64,000 nt of DNA from CAYRES01 sp964423425 (GTDB lineage Bacteria; Actinomycetota; Thermoleophilia; RBG-16-64-13). The stretch is from assembly GCA_964423425.1 (NCBI GenBank), contig CAYRES010000009.1:1-64000 (forward strand), read 5' to 3'. Shown one piece after another: positions 18,054-25,751 of this stretch. The position numbers and the translations under genes are program-made. The notes under the pieces are model-generated. The model ran no database searches. It saw only the letters and a program-made list of their open reading frames with translations, and was not told where the DNA came from. How positions within the stretch are numbered: position 1 is the first letter of the stretch; each line of letters starts with the position of its first letter.

Positions 18054-18937
18054 AGCCGGGGCGCATCATCTGGGGGCTGTTCCTGGTCATTCTGGGGTTT
18101 CTCCTGCTTGCGGCGGTACAAGGGTGGGTCGAATGGGGATTCGTGCTGTCGCTCGCGCACCTGTGGCCGCTCATCCTGATCATCCTCGGCGTCTATTACC
18201 TTCTCGGCCGCCGACACCCTCCCGTCGCCACGGTCCTCATGGCCGTCATCCTGCTGGGCGGGGTGGCTTTTGCCTGGGGGTCGTGGGCGAGCGAATGGGG
18301 CGCCCCCACGGTCAAGAGAATCACCGGCCACTCGCTTGAGGGCGCGACTGCGGCACGGCTGTCAATCGACGTGGGAGGCACTCAGCTCGACCTGGCCGGC
18401 CGGGACATCGGCACCGTGTTCGAGGGGGAGCTACGTACGCGCAAGAGCTTGAATGTCGAACAGACCATGCAGAACGGCGTGGCCCAGATCGACGTCGGTT
18501 TCGGACGGGGCTCGTGGTTCGTGTTCCCGTTCTTCGTGGGGGAGACCCGCGAACGGTTGGCCTTCACCCTCTCCTCTCGGATCCCTTGGGAGCTTGACTT
18601 GAGAGGCGGAGCCGCCCGCATGAACGTGGACCTCACCGACGTCGTCCTGGCCAACCTGCGCGCCGACACCGGCGCCAGTTCGTTGGTGATCAAGGTGGGT
18701 ACCGAGGTGGTCGCCGGGGCTGAGATCTCCATCGCCGGCGGGGTGGCCTCGTACGAAGTCCAGCTGCCCCGGCAGTTGCGCGTGGTGGTCGACGCCGAGA
18801 GTGGGCTCACTTCCACCAACCTCGACTCGGCCTTCAGCCGGCAGCCTGATGGCACTCTCCTCCACGACGGTGGGGGTGACTCGGTGCTGCTGCGTGCCCG
18901 CACCGGAGTGAGTTCGCTTCGCGTCACCCTGTACTGA
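18050..18937 (+). CDS. LiaF-like membrane protein with beta-rich 'toast-rack' domain
   Basis: A 295-aa protein with three membrane segments (about 5-23, 31-50 and 58-76). The first two repeat the DUF5668 unit of its neighbour. A beta-strand-rich domain follows (about 95-295) with the alternating hydrophobic pattern of the LiaF/toast-rack family (LDLRGGAARMNVDLTDV, LRADTGASSLVIKVG). GTG 18050 overlaps the previous stop as GTGA. Likely an envelope-stress sensor component. The 3' end runs towards a very unusual poly-G/poly-C palindrome. Confidence 0.78.
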   Translation: MKPGRIIWGLFLVILGFLLLAAVQGWVEWGFVLSLAHLWPLILIILGVYYLLGRRHPPVATVLMAVILLGGVAFAWGSWASEWGAPTVKRITGHSLEGATAARLSIDVGGTQLDLAGRDIGTVFEGELRTRKSLNVEQTMQNGVAQIDVGFGRGSWFVFPFFVGETRERLAFTLSSRIPWELDLRGGAARMNVDLTDVVLANLRADTGASSLVIKVGTEVVAGAEISIAGGVASYEVQLPRQLRVVVDAESGLTSTNLDSAFSRQPDGTLLHDGGGDSVLLRARTGVSSLRVTLY

Positions 18938-18974
18938 AGACCCTGTTCAGAGGCGGGGGATTGCAGGCGATTCG

Positions 18975-19024
18975 GCCCCGGGGGGGGGGGGGGGGGGTGG
19001 GCGCCCCCCCCCCCCCCCCGGCCC
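18975..19024. repeat. Poly-G / poly-C palindrome between convergent genes
   Basis: A run of 18 G (18980-18997), then TGGGCG, then 16 C (19004-19019), flanked by GGCCCC and GGCCC. It can form a long GC hairpin between the ends of two convergent genes but has no U-tract. It could be a bidirectional terminator, a G-quadruplex site, or a sequencing/assembly artefact. Confidence 0.6.
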
Positions 19025-19025
19025 T

Positions 19026-19454
19026 TCAGAGCTCGAGCGCTTCTCGCAGCCAATCAGGTGCTCGAACCGCCTTCATCATGCGGTCCACAAACGCGTGCGT
19101 GGTGCGGGCCTCCACGAGCAGCCGGCCGCTGACCGCGTGTTCGATGCGATACTCGAAGGTGGCGAGCCTGCTGCCCACAACGGCCGGCCTCATTCGCACC
19201 ACCAGCTCATCGTCAAAGGTCGCCGGCGCGGTGCAGCGCATCTCGGCCTTGGCCAGCACGATGGCGATACCGCGCGCATCTATCTCTCTGTAGGGTATGC
19301 CTCTCGAGCGAACGAACTCGGAGCGGGCCTCCTCCAGATAAACGAGGTAGTTGGCATGATGCACGATGCGCTGTGCGTCCGTGTCGAAGAAACGGACCGT
19401 CAAACGGTACGTGAACCAAGGCCCAGCTCCATCCTCACGCATATCCGAGACCAC
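19026..19454 (-). CDS. YbgC/FadM-type acyl-CoA thioesterase
   Basis: A 142-aa single hotdog-fold protein hydrolysing acyl-CoA thioesters. The active-site region FFDTDAQRIVHHANYLVYLEEARSE (here in two parts: the Asp of FDTD near residue 24, then HHANYL) matches the 4-hydroxybenzoyl-CoA thioesterase/YbgC group. The GTG 19454 start is uncertain; ATG 19442 is close by and neither has a strong ribosome site. It follows the crotonase gene by 33 bases, so it may release free acid from the pathway served by crotonase and the B12 protein. Confidence 0.88.
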   Translation of the reverse strand: MVSDMREDGAGPWFTYRLTVRFFDTDAQRIVHHANYLVYLEEARSEFVRSRGIPYREIDARGIAIVLAKAEMRCTAPATFDDELVVRMRPAVVGSRLATFEYRIEHAVSGRLLVEARTTHAFVDRMMKAVRAPDWLREALEL

Positions 19455-19487
19455 CCGGAGAGGGGACGGCGAAACTTGAAGCCTCGC

Positions 19488-20261
19488 TCACTGGTGCTTG
19501 AACTCCGGCGTTCGCTTGTTGAGGAATGCGTCCATACCCTCCTTCTGATCGAACGAGGAGAAACATAGACCGAAAAGATCCGCCTCGAGACGAAGACCAC
19601 CGGCCAGGTCTTGTTCCAGTGCCCTCTTCGCAGCCAGCTTGATGTTCCGCAACGCCACGCGGCTCTTGGAAGAGATGGTGGCGGCCATCTCTTGGGCTTT
19701 GCCGAGCAACTCCTCCTTCGGGTACACACCGCTCACCAAGCCGCAACGGAGTGCCTCGTCGGCCGAAGCCATGCGGCCTGTGAACATCAGATCGAGGGCG
19801 AAGCTGGGGCCGCAGATGCGCGCCAGCCGTTGCGTGCCACCCCACCCCGGCATAATGCCCAGATTGACCTCGAGCTGCCCGAACCGAGCGCTTTCGGAGC
19901 ACAGCCGCACGTCGCAGGCCATGGCCATCTCACAGCCTCCGCCCAAAGCGAATCCGTTGACCGCCGCAATGACGGGTTGGGGAATGCTCTCGATGGCCGT
20001 GGTGGCACTCTGCCCCAGCTCGGAGAATGCGCGGGCCTGCTCAGGAGTGTAATCGACCATCTCGGCGATGTCGGCCCCTGCACCGAAGGACTTGCCGGTG
20101 CCTGTGAGAACCAGAGCCCCCACGTCCTCCCGCACTCCCAGGGCAAGCACCTCATCCCGAAGAACCGCAAGCAGTTCAGTATTGAACGCATTCATGGCTT
20201 CGGGCCGGTTGATGACCACAATCGCCACCCGGCCGTCGATGGTAGTCTCGACAAGTGCCAT
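19488..20261 (-). CDS. Enoyl-CoA hydratase / crotonase family protein
   Basis: A 257-aa crotonase-fold protein, probably hydrating a 2-enoyl-CoA. The oxyanion-hole segment (SFGAGADIAEM, about 58-68) and both catalytic glutamates are present: GGGCEMAMACD near residue 110 and FGQLEVNLGIMPGWGGTQRL near residue 135. The start at ATG 20261 lies three bases from the stop of the B12-binding-like gene, so both are one operon with the thioesterase. Substrate specificity cannot be read from the sequence. Confidence 0.92.
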   Translation of the reverse strand: MALVETTIDGRVAIVVINRPEAMNAFNTELLAVLRDEVLALGVREDVGALVLTGTGKSFGAGADIAEMVDYTPEQARAFSELGQSATTAIESIPQPVIAAVNGFALGGGCEMAMACDVRLCSESARFGQLEVNLGIMPGWGGTQRLARICGPSFALDLMFTGRMASADEALRCGLVSGVYPKEELLGKAQEMAATISSKSRVALRNIKLAAKRALEQDLAGGLRLEADLFGLCFSSFDQKEGMDAFLNKRTPEFKHQ

Positions 20262-20264
20262 CGC

Positions 20265-20672
20265 TTACCTCTCCTCCCTTCTTCGTGCGACGGTCTTCAC
20301 GTAACTCGCTACACCCGCCGCCGCTCCATCTGCACATAACACTCGGGCGACACCCACCGCCTCGAGCCGCTTCTCGAGGGCGGCAGGCATCTCACCGGCC
20401 ACGACGACTGTGACGTCCTCCGCCCCCTGCTCTTCGAGGAGAGCGAGCACCGCCTCGACCACCGGTACATCCTCCGGCCGCGTGAGATAGACCCCGAGCA
20501 CATCAGCGTCTTCCTGAAGCACCGCCCTGACTATCGCCTCAGGAGACTGCCCCATTCCGGCATACACGGCCTCCACGCCATCGTCCCGCAGGGTTGCCAC
20601 TGTGGCAACCTCGGTCTGCTCGGAGCTGAGCGGCCCCGTGCTCGCTAGGACAACCCTGGGTGCGGAGAACAC
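20265..20672 (-). CDS. B12-binding-domain-like protein lacking the DxHxxG ligand motif
   Basis: A 135-aa stand-alone Rossmann-like domain resembling the C-terminal cobalamin domain of methylmalonyl-CoA mutase. It keeps the spacing VVLAST...VATVATLRDDGVEAVYAGMGQSPEAIVRAVLQEDADVLGVYL and GVARVL. The position of the DxHxxG cobalt-ligand motif reads GPLSSEQTE, with no His, so base-off cobalamin binding through histidine is not possible. Start GTG 20672 is set by AAGGAGGT at 20684-20677; a longer frame to 20807 would run through a terminator. It is co-transcribed with crotonase. It may be an acyl-CoA mutase relative with another ligand, or a subunit. Confidence 0.75.
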   Translation of the reverse strand: MFSAPRVVLASTGPLSSEQTEVATVATLRDDGVEAVYAGMGQSPEAIVRAVLQEDADVLGVYLTRPEDVPVVEAVLALLEEQGAEDVTVVVAGEMPAALEKRLEAVGVARVLCADGAAAGVASYVKTVARRREER

Positions 20673-20699
20673 GGCCACCTCCTTCCCACCTCTTTGCAC

Positions 20700-20729
20700 A
20701 AAAAAGGGCCCACTCCACAGAGCAGACCC
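20700..20729 (-). terminator. Intrinsic terminator between the Cys-rich gene and the B12-like gene
   Basis: On the minus strand, a stem of about ten pairs (20729-20706, four-base loop, two wobble pairs) is followed by six T (20705-20700). It ends 28 bases before GTG 20672, so it either ends the upstream transcript or acts as an attenuator for the B12-like gene. Confidence 0.75.
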
Positions 20730-20731
20730 TG

Positions 20732-20737
20732 ATTGTA
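20732..20737 (-). promoter_or_regulatory. Possible -10 element upstream of the B12-like gene
   Basis: TACAAT on the minus strand, without a clear -35. A start seven bases on would fall at the base of the terminator stem, so use of this element and of the terminator would conflict. Confidence 0.3.
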
Positions 20738-20751
20738 GACGGTATGTTGTC

Positions 20752-21003
20752 TCAGATACAGTCAGATGCGCACACCTGACTTCCATTGACGTCACGCCGG
20801 AACTCATCGGCGGCGATTACGGAAGCCATGAGCAACCCGAGGCGGTAGTCCGGCATGGCGAAGACGTAGCACCCGCATACTGCACGAGCCACCTGTTCAA
20901 CATGGGTGGCATTCACCTCGTCCACGCGTGCCCGCCCGTGTTCGGCAAGACACAACGTTGTTCCACAGTGGCGACATACGGCCATGATCGAAAAAGGCTC
21001 CAT
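20752..21003 (-). CDS. Small cysteine-rich protein of unknown function (83 aa)
   Basis: Contains CRHC near the N-terminus, then ARAVCGCY and a C-terminal VCASDC, suggesting a metal-binding or redox role. Reality is supported by the intrinsic terminator starting 22 bases after the stop and by its position behind MeaB on the same strand. The start is unclear: ATG 21003 is used, with ATG 20985 and ATG 21069 possible; none has a strong ribosome site. I do not recognise the family. The 177 bases between it and meaB show nothing clear. Confidence 0.5.
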   Translation of the reverse strand: MEPFSIMAVCRHCGTTLCLAEHGRARVDEVNATHVEQVARAVCGCYVFAMPDYRLGLLMASVIAADEFRRDVNGSQVCASDCI

Positions 21004-21180
21004 GGGAAGCAGATGCCTCTCGCTGATATGAACGACTGGGCTCGCCTTTGGTATCGGCTGAAGCCGCATCCCACATTAGCCGAACGTGCCTGAATGAGCG
21101 ACGGCGGTCTCCCAGAAGACCACTCAGCCACGGCCTGCGGACCGGCGCCCAAGAGCGCACCGGCCCACGTCATGGGGATT

Positions 21181-22173
21181 CTATGGATTTCCCGCGCCGA
21201 GAATGCTGTCAAGAATGAGGGCCACAGCGGACAAGGGGTCGATCTCCCTGTGGGCGACCCTCGCCAGGATGGCGGACAGATGGGGATCGCTCGCCGCCTT
21301 CTCCGCCAAACGTCTCTGCACATGCTGGAGGGCGAGGTCCAAGACCTCTTGTTCGAGCTGGCGCGCGCGCCTCTCCTCGAGCAGTCCCTCCTCGCGCAGA
21401 TAGGCCAGGTGCCGCTCGATGGTCGCCCAGAGTTCGGGCACGCCTTCTCCAGTACGGGAATTGGTGCCCAGCACCGGGGGTTCCCAGCCGCCGCGGGCCT
21501 TCCTGTAGTGCAAAGCTCCCTTGACTTCATCGAGCATAGTCTCAGCTTGGGGGTGGTCGGCCTTGTTCACCACGATGACGTCAGGGATTTCCATGATGCC
21601 GGCTTTGAGCGCCTGGATGGAGTCGCCCGACCCCGGCTGCAGAGCAAGTACCACCGTGTCGGCAATGCCCGACACCGCTATCTCGGTCTGACCCACGCCA
21701 ACCGTCTCGAAGAAGATGACATCCTTGCCGGACGCATCGAGCACCAAGGCCGCCTGCAGGGTGTTCAAGGCCAATCCTCCCAGGTGGCCGCGGGTGCCCA
21801 TCGACCGGATGAAGACCTCCGAGTCACAGAAGTGATCGGCCAGACGGATTCTGTCGCCCAGAAGCGCGCCCTGAGTGAAGGGGCTCGAGGGATCGACCGA
21901 GATGAGACCTACCGTCCTTCCACGCTCCCGCACCACTTTCACGAGCTGGGAGATGAGACTCGACTTGCCCACACCGGGTGGACCGGTCACGCCCACACGA
22001 CACGCTCGCCCCGTGTGTGGGAACAGCTCCGCCACAACCACACCTCCGAGCGGACCCCCATCCTCGACCAGCGATATCGCCCGGGCGATGGCACGCTGAT
22101 TGCCTGCGCGGACCCCTTCGGCCAGCTCCTTGCCCTTCGCGTAGGCCTCTTCGCCCGGAGTGGATGAGTGCAT
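21181..22173 (-). CDS. meaB: MeaB/ArgK-family G-protein chaperone of acyl-CoA mutase
   Basis: A 330-aa GTPase that protects and loads adenosylcobalamin in methylmalonyl-CoA mutase-type enzymes. Visible motifs are the Walker A GPPGVGKSS (about 63-71), the switch segment SVDPSSPFTQGALLGDRIR, ETVGVGQTE and the guanine-specificity NKAD (about 208). The C-terminal dimerisation helices follow. ATG 22173 is used. The neighbouring B12-like domain and crotonase fit an acyl-CoA rearrangement role, but no mutase large subunit is in the window. Confidence 0.93.
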   Translation of the reverse strand: MHSSTPGEEAYAKGKELAEGVRAGNQRAIARAISLVEDGGPLGGVVVAELFPHTGRACRVGVTGPPGVGKSSLISQLVKVVRERGRTVGLISVDPSSPFTQGALLGDRIRLADHFCDSEVFIRSMGTRGHLGGLALNTLQAALVLDASGKDVIFFETVGVGQTEIAVSGIADTVVLALQPGSGDSIQALKAGIMEIPDVIVVNKADHPQAETMLDEVKGALHYRKARGGWEPPVLGTNSRTGEGVPELWATIERHLAYLREEGLLEERRARQLEQEVLDLALQHVQRRLAEKAASDPHLSAILARVAHREIDPLSAVALILDSILGAGNP

Positions 22174-22203
22174 GTGTGGAGAACCTCTTCTTCTCGCGTA
22201 TTC

Positions 22204-22413
22204 CTACCTACCGGCTTGTTCTTCTCCGTCCGGCCCCTCTCCGTCGGCGGTCGCTTTACGCAACTCACGCTCCGTGTCGCTCAGGCCTTTCTTGAAGCCC
22301 GTTATCGCCTTGCCCAGCGAAGCCCCAAGCTCCGGAAGACGCTTGGGACCGAAGATGACCAGCGCCAGCACCACCACTACCACGATCTCCGGCCATCCTA
22401 TCCAACTCGGCAT
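22204..22413 (-). CDS. tatA: Twin-arginine translocase subunit TatA/TatE
   Basis: A 69-aa Sec-independent export component that forms the Tat pore. It has the short N-terminal membrane helix (about 7-22), the FGPKRLPELGASLGKAI hinge and amphipathic helix, and an acidic disordered tail. ATG 22413 has GAGGAGGGGG upstream. It stands alone; tatC is not in the window. It precedes meaB by 30 bases and may be co-transcribed. Confidence 0.93.
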   Translation of the reverse strand: MPSWIGWPEIVVVVVLALVIFGPKRLPELGASLGKAITGFKKGLSDTERELRKATADGEGPDGEEQAGR

Positions 22414-22582
22414 GATGACACCCCCTCCTCGCAGCCCGTTTCGCCCGGCACCTGTATCTCGAGGGCCGCTCCCCGAGAAGCGCCTCAGCGGTTAGTATAG
22501 TTTTCAGATAGCCAACAGGCCAGTGCGAGGCCATCGCCCCGAGGGCGGAGGCGTCAAGTACCTCTCTCATCAGGTGAGCGAC

Positions 22583-24271
22583 ATGCCCGATCACACAGGC
22601 GGCAGCGACTCAGACCGCAAGACTGTTCGCGACTTGGTGTCAGGCCTGCGCCGGGCCTACAAGGAACGGCGCATGTACCCTGCCGACCACCCCGCCGCCA
22701 GAGCAGGCACCATTGCCTTCGCCACCACTCTCAACGACTACCTCGCCGCCCACGAGAGCCTGCCGCTCGTGGTGGAGGAGACCTCGCTCCGCTGGAATGG
22801 GCATGAGGTGCACGGGGGCGACGAGGCCGGCAAGGAGAACCTCGCCTTCCTCATGTTCGGCGACGGCATCCGCCGCCTAGCCTTCAACCCGGGAACGACC
22901 GGAGAGGAGATAGAGTTGCTCGTCGACTGTCTCGCCCAGGCCGACGGACTGGACCGTGAAGATCACGATCTTGCCACCCTCCTCTGGGAAGCAGACCTGG
23001 CCCACATCGATTACAGCGTGGCCGACCCCTTCTCACCGGGAGACTACCTGAGCGGCGAGACCATCAAGAGCATGGCGGACCTCGTCCTCAACAGAATAGA
23101 CACTCTGGGCTTGAGCCCCGATAGCCTCGGCACTATCAGTGCAACCGACCCGGAAGAGGTCGAGAGACTCGGGGCACTGAGGGACTGCATACTGACCGAG
23201 AGCGAACGGGAGGAGCTCGATCACCTGGCCCGGCAGGAACCGGAGCTGGCCTCGGAGTTCCGCCGCGTCCTGCTCGACATAGCCGCCTCGGCGTCGACCG
23301 ACGGCACCGCCGAGAAGGCTTCGCGGGCCTATGCGGCACTGCTCGCACCGGGCCTGCGTCGGGGCGGCGTGGCGGACGTGGAAGCCGCACTCGATGAGCT
23401 CTCCTTCGCCCTGAAGAACAACCCTGCCCGAGAGCACCTCCTGACCCTGGCTATCTCATCCGCGATCACCCCGGGCGATGTGGAAGGAACTGTGGCTCTC
23501 CTAGAGTCGCCGCACATGGAAGAGCGCACCACAGCTCAACTCTTCCTGGAGCGCATCTCTCCGCATGCTTTCCCTGTACTCCTCGACTGCCTTGCCGAGA
23601 CGAAGGGCACAGCCGCGCGGAAGGGCCTCCTCACCGTGCTTGCGAGCGTTCGCCCCCTGCCGTCCGCCACCATAGCGGAGCGTCTGCATGACACCCGCTG
23701 GTTCGTGATTCGTAACTGCGTCTACCTGCTCGCCGGGGCCTGCGACGATGAGCACACGCTGGACCTCCTCTCCACCGTCTCCTTCTATCCGGATGAGCGG
23801 GTGAGGAGAGAGGTGGTCCGCACCCTCTCCGCCTCCGCCAACGAGCGGGCGCTGCAGCTCTTGGCGAGATTCCTCCATGACGAAGCGGCCTCAGTGCGCA
23901 TCCTCGCGGTGAGGGCATTGGGCACCAGGAGAAGCGCGTCATGCCTCAGCCGTCTGGAAGAGAGCATCAGGAGCAAGGGCTTCCTCCGCCGTTCTGCCGA
24001 CGAGACAGCCGCCTTTCTCGAGGCCTTTGCCGATATCGGCGGCGAGGCCGCCACACCACTGCTCGACTCACTCTGGAGAAAACGGGTGTTCGCACGCAAC
24101 AGGCCTCTCGATCTGCGGGTGGCCGCCATCGGAGCCCTCGCCCGCGTGCAGTCGAATGCAGCCCGAAACTCACTCACACAAGCGGCGAGCGCCAAGGAGC
24201 AGGCTGTGGCCAAAGCTGCGCAGCGGCGTCTCGCCGAACAACGAGTCGCACAGAGGCCCGCCGGTGACTGA
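22583..24271 (+). CDS. HEAT-repeat protein with N-terminal module shared with the HD-GYP neighbour
   Basis: A 562-aa soluble protein. The N-terminal 150 residues (VRDLVSGLRRAYKERRMYPADHPA, then a beta region and FGDGIRRLAFNPGTTGEEIELL) align in pattern with the N-terminus of the following HD-GYP protein. The C-terminal two thirds are HEAT-like helical repeats (RRGVADVEAALDELS, DERVRREVVRTLSASANERA, EAASVRILAVRALGTRR), a protein-interaction scaffold. ATG 22583 has AGGTGAG upstream. Its stop overlaps the HD-GYP start by eight bases. Probably a partner or sensor working with the HD-GYP protein in signalling. Confidence 0.8.
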   Translation: MPDHTGGSDSDRKTVRDLVSGLRRAYKERRMYPADHPAARAGTIAFATTLNDYLAAHESLPLVVEETSLRWNGHEVHGGDEAGKENLAFLMFGDGIRRLAFNPGTTGEEIELLVDCLAQADGLDREDHDLATLLWEADLAHIDYSVADPFSPGDYLSGETIKSMADLVLNRIDTLGLSPDSLGTISATDPEEVERLGALRDCILTESEREELDHLARQEPELASEFRRVLLDIAASASTDGTAEKASRAYAALLAPGLRRGGVADVEAALDELSFALKNNPAREHLLTLAISSAITPGDVEGTVALLESPHMEERTTAQLFLERISPHAFPVLLDCLAETKGTAARKGLLTVLASVRPLPSATIAERLHDTRWFVIRNCVYLLAGACDDEHTLDLLSTVSFYPDERVRREVVRTLSASANERALQLLARFLHDEAASVRILAVRALGTRRSASCLSRLEESIRSKGFLRRSADETAAFLEAFADIGGEAATPLLDSLWRKRVFARNRPLDLRVAAIGALARVQSNAARNSLTQAASAKEQAVAKAAQRRLAEQRVAQRPAGD

Positions 24272-25697
24272 GACGCCCACGCAGGACCGTCAACAATCCA
24301 GGGCGGCCTCAGCCTCAGGTCAGGAGAGCCGCCTACTCACCGGGCTCGCGGCCTCGCTCCGCACCTCTCTCCTCTACGAGCCCGGCAACCAAGCCATGCT
24401 GTCCTCCGTAGGCAACGTCCACGAATTGCTGGCGTCGCGTCTCTCCGAGCAAGGAAAGAGCACCATCTCGGTACACAACCGCTGCTTCTTCGTGGATTCG
24501 GTCCGCGTTCGCATGACGGCCTCCGACTTCCATCGCCTCGCGTACCTCATGCAGGTGTTCGCCCAGTGGCACATAGGGGCGCTGGACTTCTGCGCAGGAG
24601 TGGACGAGAGCGAACTCGCCCGTGCGGCCCATGTCATCGCCGCCGAGCCCACTCCCGATCCCGTGACTCTGGCGGAACGGTTGGCAGAGAACGATGTGAC
24701 ACACATACACGTGGTTGCCGAGAGTGATCATCACGTCACAGACGACGAGGCAGCGGACCTTGCAGTAGCCGCCTACGCCACATGTATGGAGGCCGCCAGA
24801 GAGACATCTTCTGCTATCGGGGCGGGCGACTCACTTCGTCTGCGCCGACTACGGCATGTGACTCAATCGGTGGTGGACAGGGTGCTGCGTGATCCGGCCT
24901 CGATGGTGTCCCTCACGACCATCAAGGAATATGACACGTACCTCCTCGCCCACTCGACCAATGTCGCCATCCTCTCCGTCATTCTCGGGCAGCGCCTGGG
25001 CCTGGCCAAGGCCAGGCTGGGCGAACTCTGCCTCGCTGCCTTTCTGCATGACATCGGAAAGGTTCGCGTGGACCCCAGCATCGTGAGAAAAGAGGGCCCA
25101 CTCACCGGCGACGAATGGGAGATCATGCTACGCCACCCCCTGCTATCGGCCGATGTCTTGCTCACTAGGGAGGGGATCACGCCTTCCATCATGCTTGCCG
25201 TCACCGTCGCCTTCGAGCATCACCTGAACTACGACTTGACCGGCTACCCTCCTCACACAAGCGTGGACAGGGTCGGTTTGGAGGCCGGCATCGTAAGTAT
25301 CGCCGATCGCTACGACGCCATGACGACCCCCCGTCCCTATCGCGAACACAACATCACACCGGCCGAAGCGCTGCATCACATGATCTCGGGGGCAGGCACC
25401 CACTACGACCCGTTGTTGCTCAAGCTCTTCGTAGAGATGATGGGGGCCTATCCCGTCGGCACCGTGGTCAGGCTCAACACCAACGAAGTCTGCGTGGTGC
25501 ATCAGCCTCCGCTCCCGGCCGAACCTCTCGACCGACCCGTGGTGCGGGTGATCGAGGGATCACACACCGGCGTCCACTACAACCTCGCGGAGAAGAGCCC
25601 CGGGGGAGGGTTCGCACGGAGTGTACGGCAGATACTGAATCCCGCCAACCAAGGTATGCTGCCGGCGGTCGATCCGGAACGTCTTCGTATCCACTGA
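24264..25697 (+). CDS. HD-GYP domain protein (probable cyclic-di-GMP phosphodiesterase)
   Basis: A 477-aa cytoplasmic protein. The N-terminal module (about 20-150) resembles that of the HEAT-repeat neighbour. The HD-GYP domain (about 215-400) has HSTNVAILS, AAFLHDIGKVRVD (HD pair), HPLLSADVL, FEHHLNYDLTGYP (GYP present) and IADRYDAMTTPRPYRE. All main metal ligands are visible, so it is likely active in cyclic dinucleotide breakdown. The GTG 24264 start overlaps the previous stop. There is no membrane segment. The last 75 residues are a beta-rich extension seen in some HD-GYP proteins. Confidence 0.88.
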   Translation: MTETPTQDRQQSRAASASGQESRLLTGLAASLRTSLLYEPGNQAMLSSVGNVHELLASRLSEQGKSTISVHNRCFFVDSVRVRMTASDFHRLAYLMQVFAQWHIGALDFCAGVDESELARAAHVIAAEPTPDPVTLAERLAENDVTHIHVVAESDHHVTDDEAADLAVAAYATCMEAARETSSAIGAGDSLRLRRLRHVTQSVVDRVLRDPASMVSLTTIKEYDTYLLAHSTNVAILSVILGQRLGLAKARLGELCLAAFLHDIGKVRVDPSIVRKEGPLTGDEWEIMLRHPLLSADVLLTREGITPSIMLAVTVAFEHHLNYDLTGYPPHTSVDRVGLEAGIVSIADRYDAMTTPRPYREHNITPAEALHHMISGAGTHYDPLLLKLFVEMMGAYPVGTVVRLNTNEVCVVHQPPLPAEPLDRPVVRVIEGSHTGVHYNLAEKSPGGGFARSVRQILNPANQGMLPAVDPERLRIH

Positions 25698-25751
25698 CAG
25701 GCACTCCGTCGGCTGAGCCGGCCGCTCACCCTCCACGCCTCCGGGGTCGGC

